Shown: positions 4,905 through 5,313 of the stretch, piece by piece
Layout: every line of letters begins with the position of its first letter
How positions within the stretch are numbered: position 1 is the first letter of the stretch
Source: Candidatus Methanoplasma sp.
Lineage (GTDB): Archaea; Thermoplasmatota; Thermoplasmata; Methanomassiliicoccales; Methanomethylophilaceae
Assembly (NCBI GenBank): GCA_031256615.1
Contig: JAIRQG010000053.1
Location: 1-5,313 of the forward strand
Direction: 5' to 3'
Length of the DNA stretch: 5,313 bases
Made by a program: the position numbers and the translations under genes
The notes under the pieces: generated by a model
The model's database searches: none
The model's input: the letters and a program-made list of their open reading frames with translations, nothing else
What the model was told of the DNA's origin: nothing

Positions 4905-5313
4905 ACCCTCTTTCTCAAGCTCGCGTTTCATCCTTTTTCTGGAGAACAAGGCGGAGTCCATGCACACGACCCAGCAGGTCTCCATGACGACCGATGCCGC
5001 GATCGCCACCATTGCATAAGGTATCAGGGGGCCCATTGTGGTGACGCACAGCGCGATGGCTATCCCTTTGTTCTTGTAAGACATCATAAGAATGTCTGTG
5101 ACCCTCTGAGACCATGCGATCTTGGCGCGCTTCTCTGTGATCTCGACCGCAAGGCCGAATCCGAACGTTCTCAGCCCCGCAATTAGCAGGAAGGCAAGCA
5201 ATATCCATATCCCGCAGTCGAAAATGGTGGAACTGATAGACATCCATACAAGGAACGATATGATGCTGTTCAGCAGCACCGCCATCTTGATCTTGTCCAT
5301 CTTCACTTTGGTA
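4884..5313 (-). CDS. C-terminal part of a membrane transporter, probably bile acid:Na+ symporter (BASS/SBF) family
   Basis: The reading frame is open to the right edge of the window, so the start is missing; about 142 residues are visible. Counting from the in-frame GTG at 5306, hydrophobic segments lie at about 9-28, 32-54, 70-93 and 96-120, followed by a basic tail (SRKRMKRELEKEG), which suggests a cytoplasmic C-terminus. The segment MMSYKNKGIAIAL, ending about 35 residues before WVVCMDSALF, resembles the conserved 'NxGLAxAL' helix and last helix of BASS/SBF carriers, which import organic anions with sodium. Those proteins have about 300 residues, so roughly half is here. The GTG at 5306 is not a likely start because upstream codons remain open and the family needs N-terminal helices. 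Family call is moderate; another polytopic membrane protein is possible. Substrate cannot be told. Confidence 0.6.
   Translation of the reverse strand, partial: TKVKMDKIKMAVLLNSIISFLVWMSISSTIFDCGIWILLAFLLIAGLRTFGFGLAVEITEKRAKIAWSQRVTDILMMSYKNKGIAIALCVTTMGPLIPYAMVAIAASVVMETCWVVCMDSALFSRKRMKRELEKEGLEVGDL

Noticed and set aside
5304..5306. GTG at 5306 as the true start of the right-edge membrane protein
   Set aside because: The frame stays open to the window edge and the likely family needs about 150 more N-terminal residues with further helices, so the gene is treated as cut by the window.
1..5313. CRISPR arrays, tRNA or rRNA genes, insertion sequences and attachment sites
   Set aside because: No repeat-spacer pattern, cloverleaf-like segment, rRNA sequence, transposase gene or paired terminal repeats were seen; the only tandem repeat is the 12-bp duplication inside ogt.

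Overview
The window looks like chromosomal DNA of a euryarchaeal, probably methanogenic, archaeon. The signs are: complete hydrogenase-maturation genes (hypA, hypD), TATA-like elements about 24-30 bases upstream of start codons with almost no leader, purine-rich Shine-Dalgarno sequences inside operons, and tightly packed genes with abutting or overlapping ends. A Methanomassiliicoccales-like lineage would fit, but that placement is inference; nothing here fixes the taxon.

Left part (1-761): an AT-rich non-coding stretch with a T-run and two TATA-like direct repeats leads into one gene on the + strand (170-598). It encodes a small, highly charged coiled-coil protein whose layout matches phage capsid scaffolding proteins of the DUF4355/Gp20 type. 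It stands alone before the housekeeping genes, so it is either the edge of a provirus lying to the left or an orphan remnant.

Centre left (762-2767): a compact + strand operon, hypA - hypD - unknown gene. hypA stop and hypD start overlap by one base, and the unknown gene starts directly after the hypD stop. HypA delivers nickel and HypD helps build the Fe(CN)2CO group of [NiFe]-hydrogenase. The third protein (179 aa) is not recognised with confidence, but its coupling to hypD makes it a candidate accessory factor.

Centre right (2768-3927, - strand): a two-gene operon for alkylation repair, ogt followed by an AlkD-like glycosylase gene. Their reading frames overlap by 4 bases. Ogt reverses O6-alkylguanine by transfer to its own cysteine, and AlkD-type proteins excise N3/N7-alkylpurines, so together they cover complementary lesions. 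The ogt gene carries a 12-bp tandem duplication that lengthens the active-site loop by four residues.

Right part (3981-5313): a DUF1848 protein on the + strand, divergent from ogt across 53 bp with a TATA-like element that could serve both directions. Its radical-SAM-type CxxxCxxC motif sits near the C-terminus. The window ends in the 3' half of a - strand membrane protein resembling the bile acid:Na+ symporter (BASS/SBF) family, whose end overlaps the DUF1848 gene by 21 bp. Both convergent gene pairs have no space for a separate terminator.
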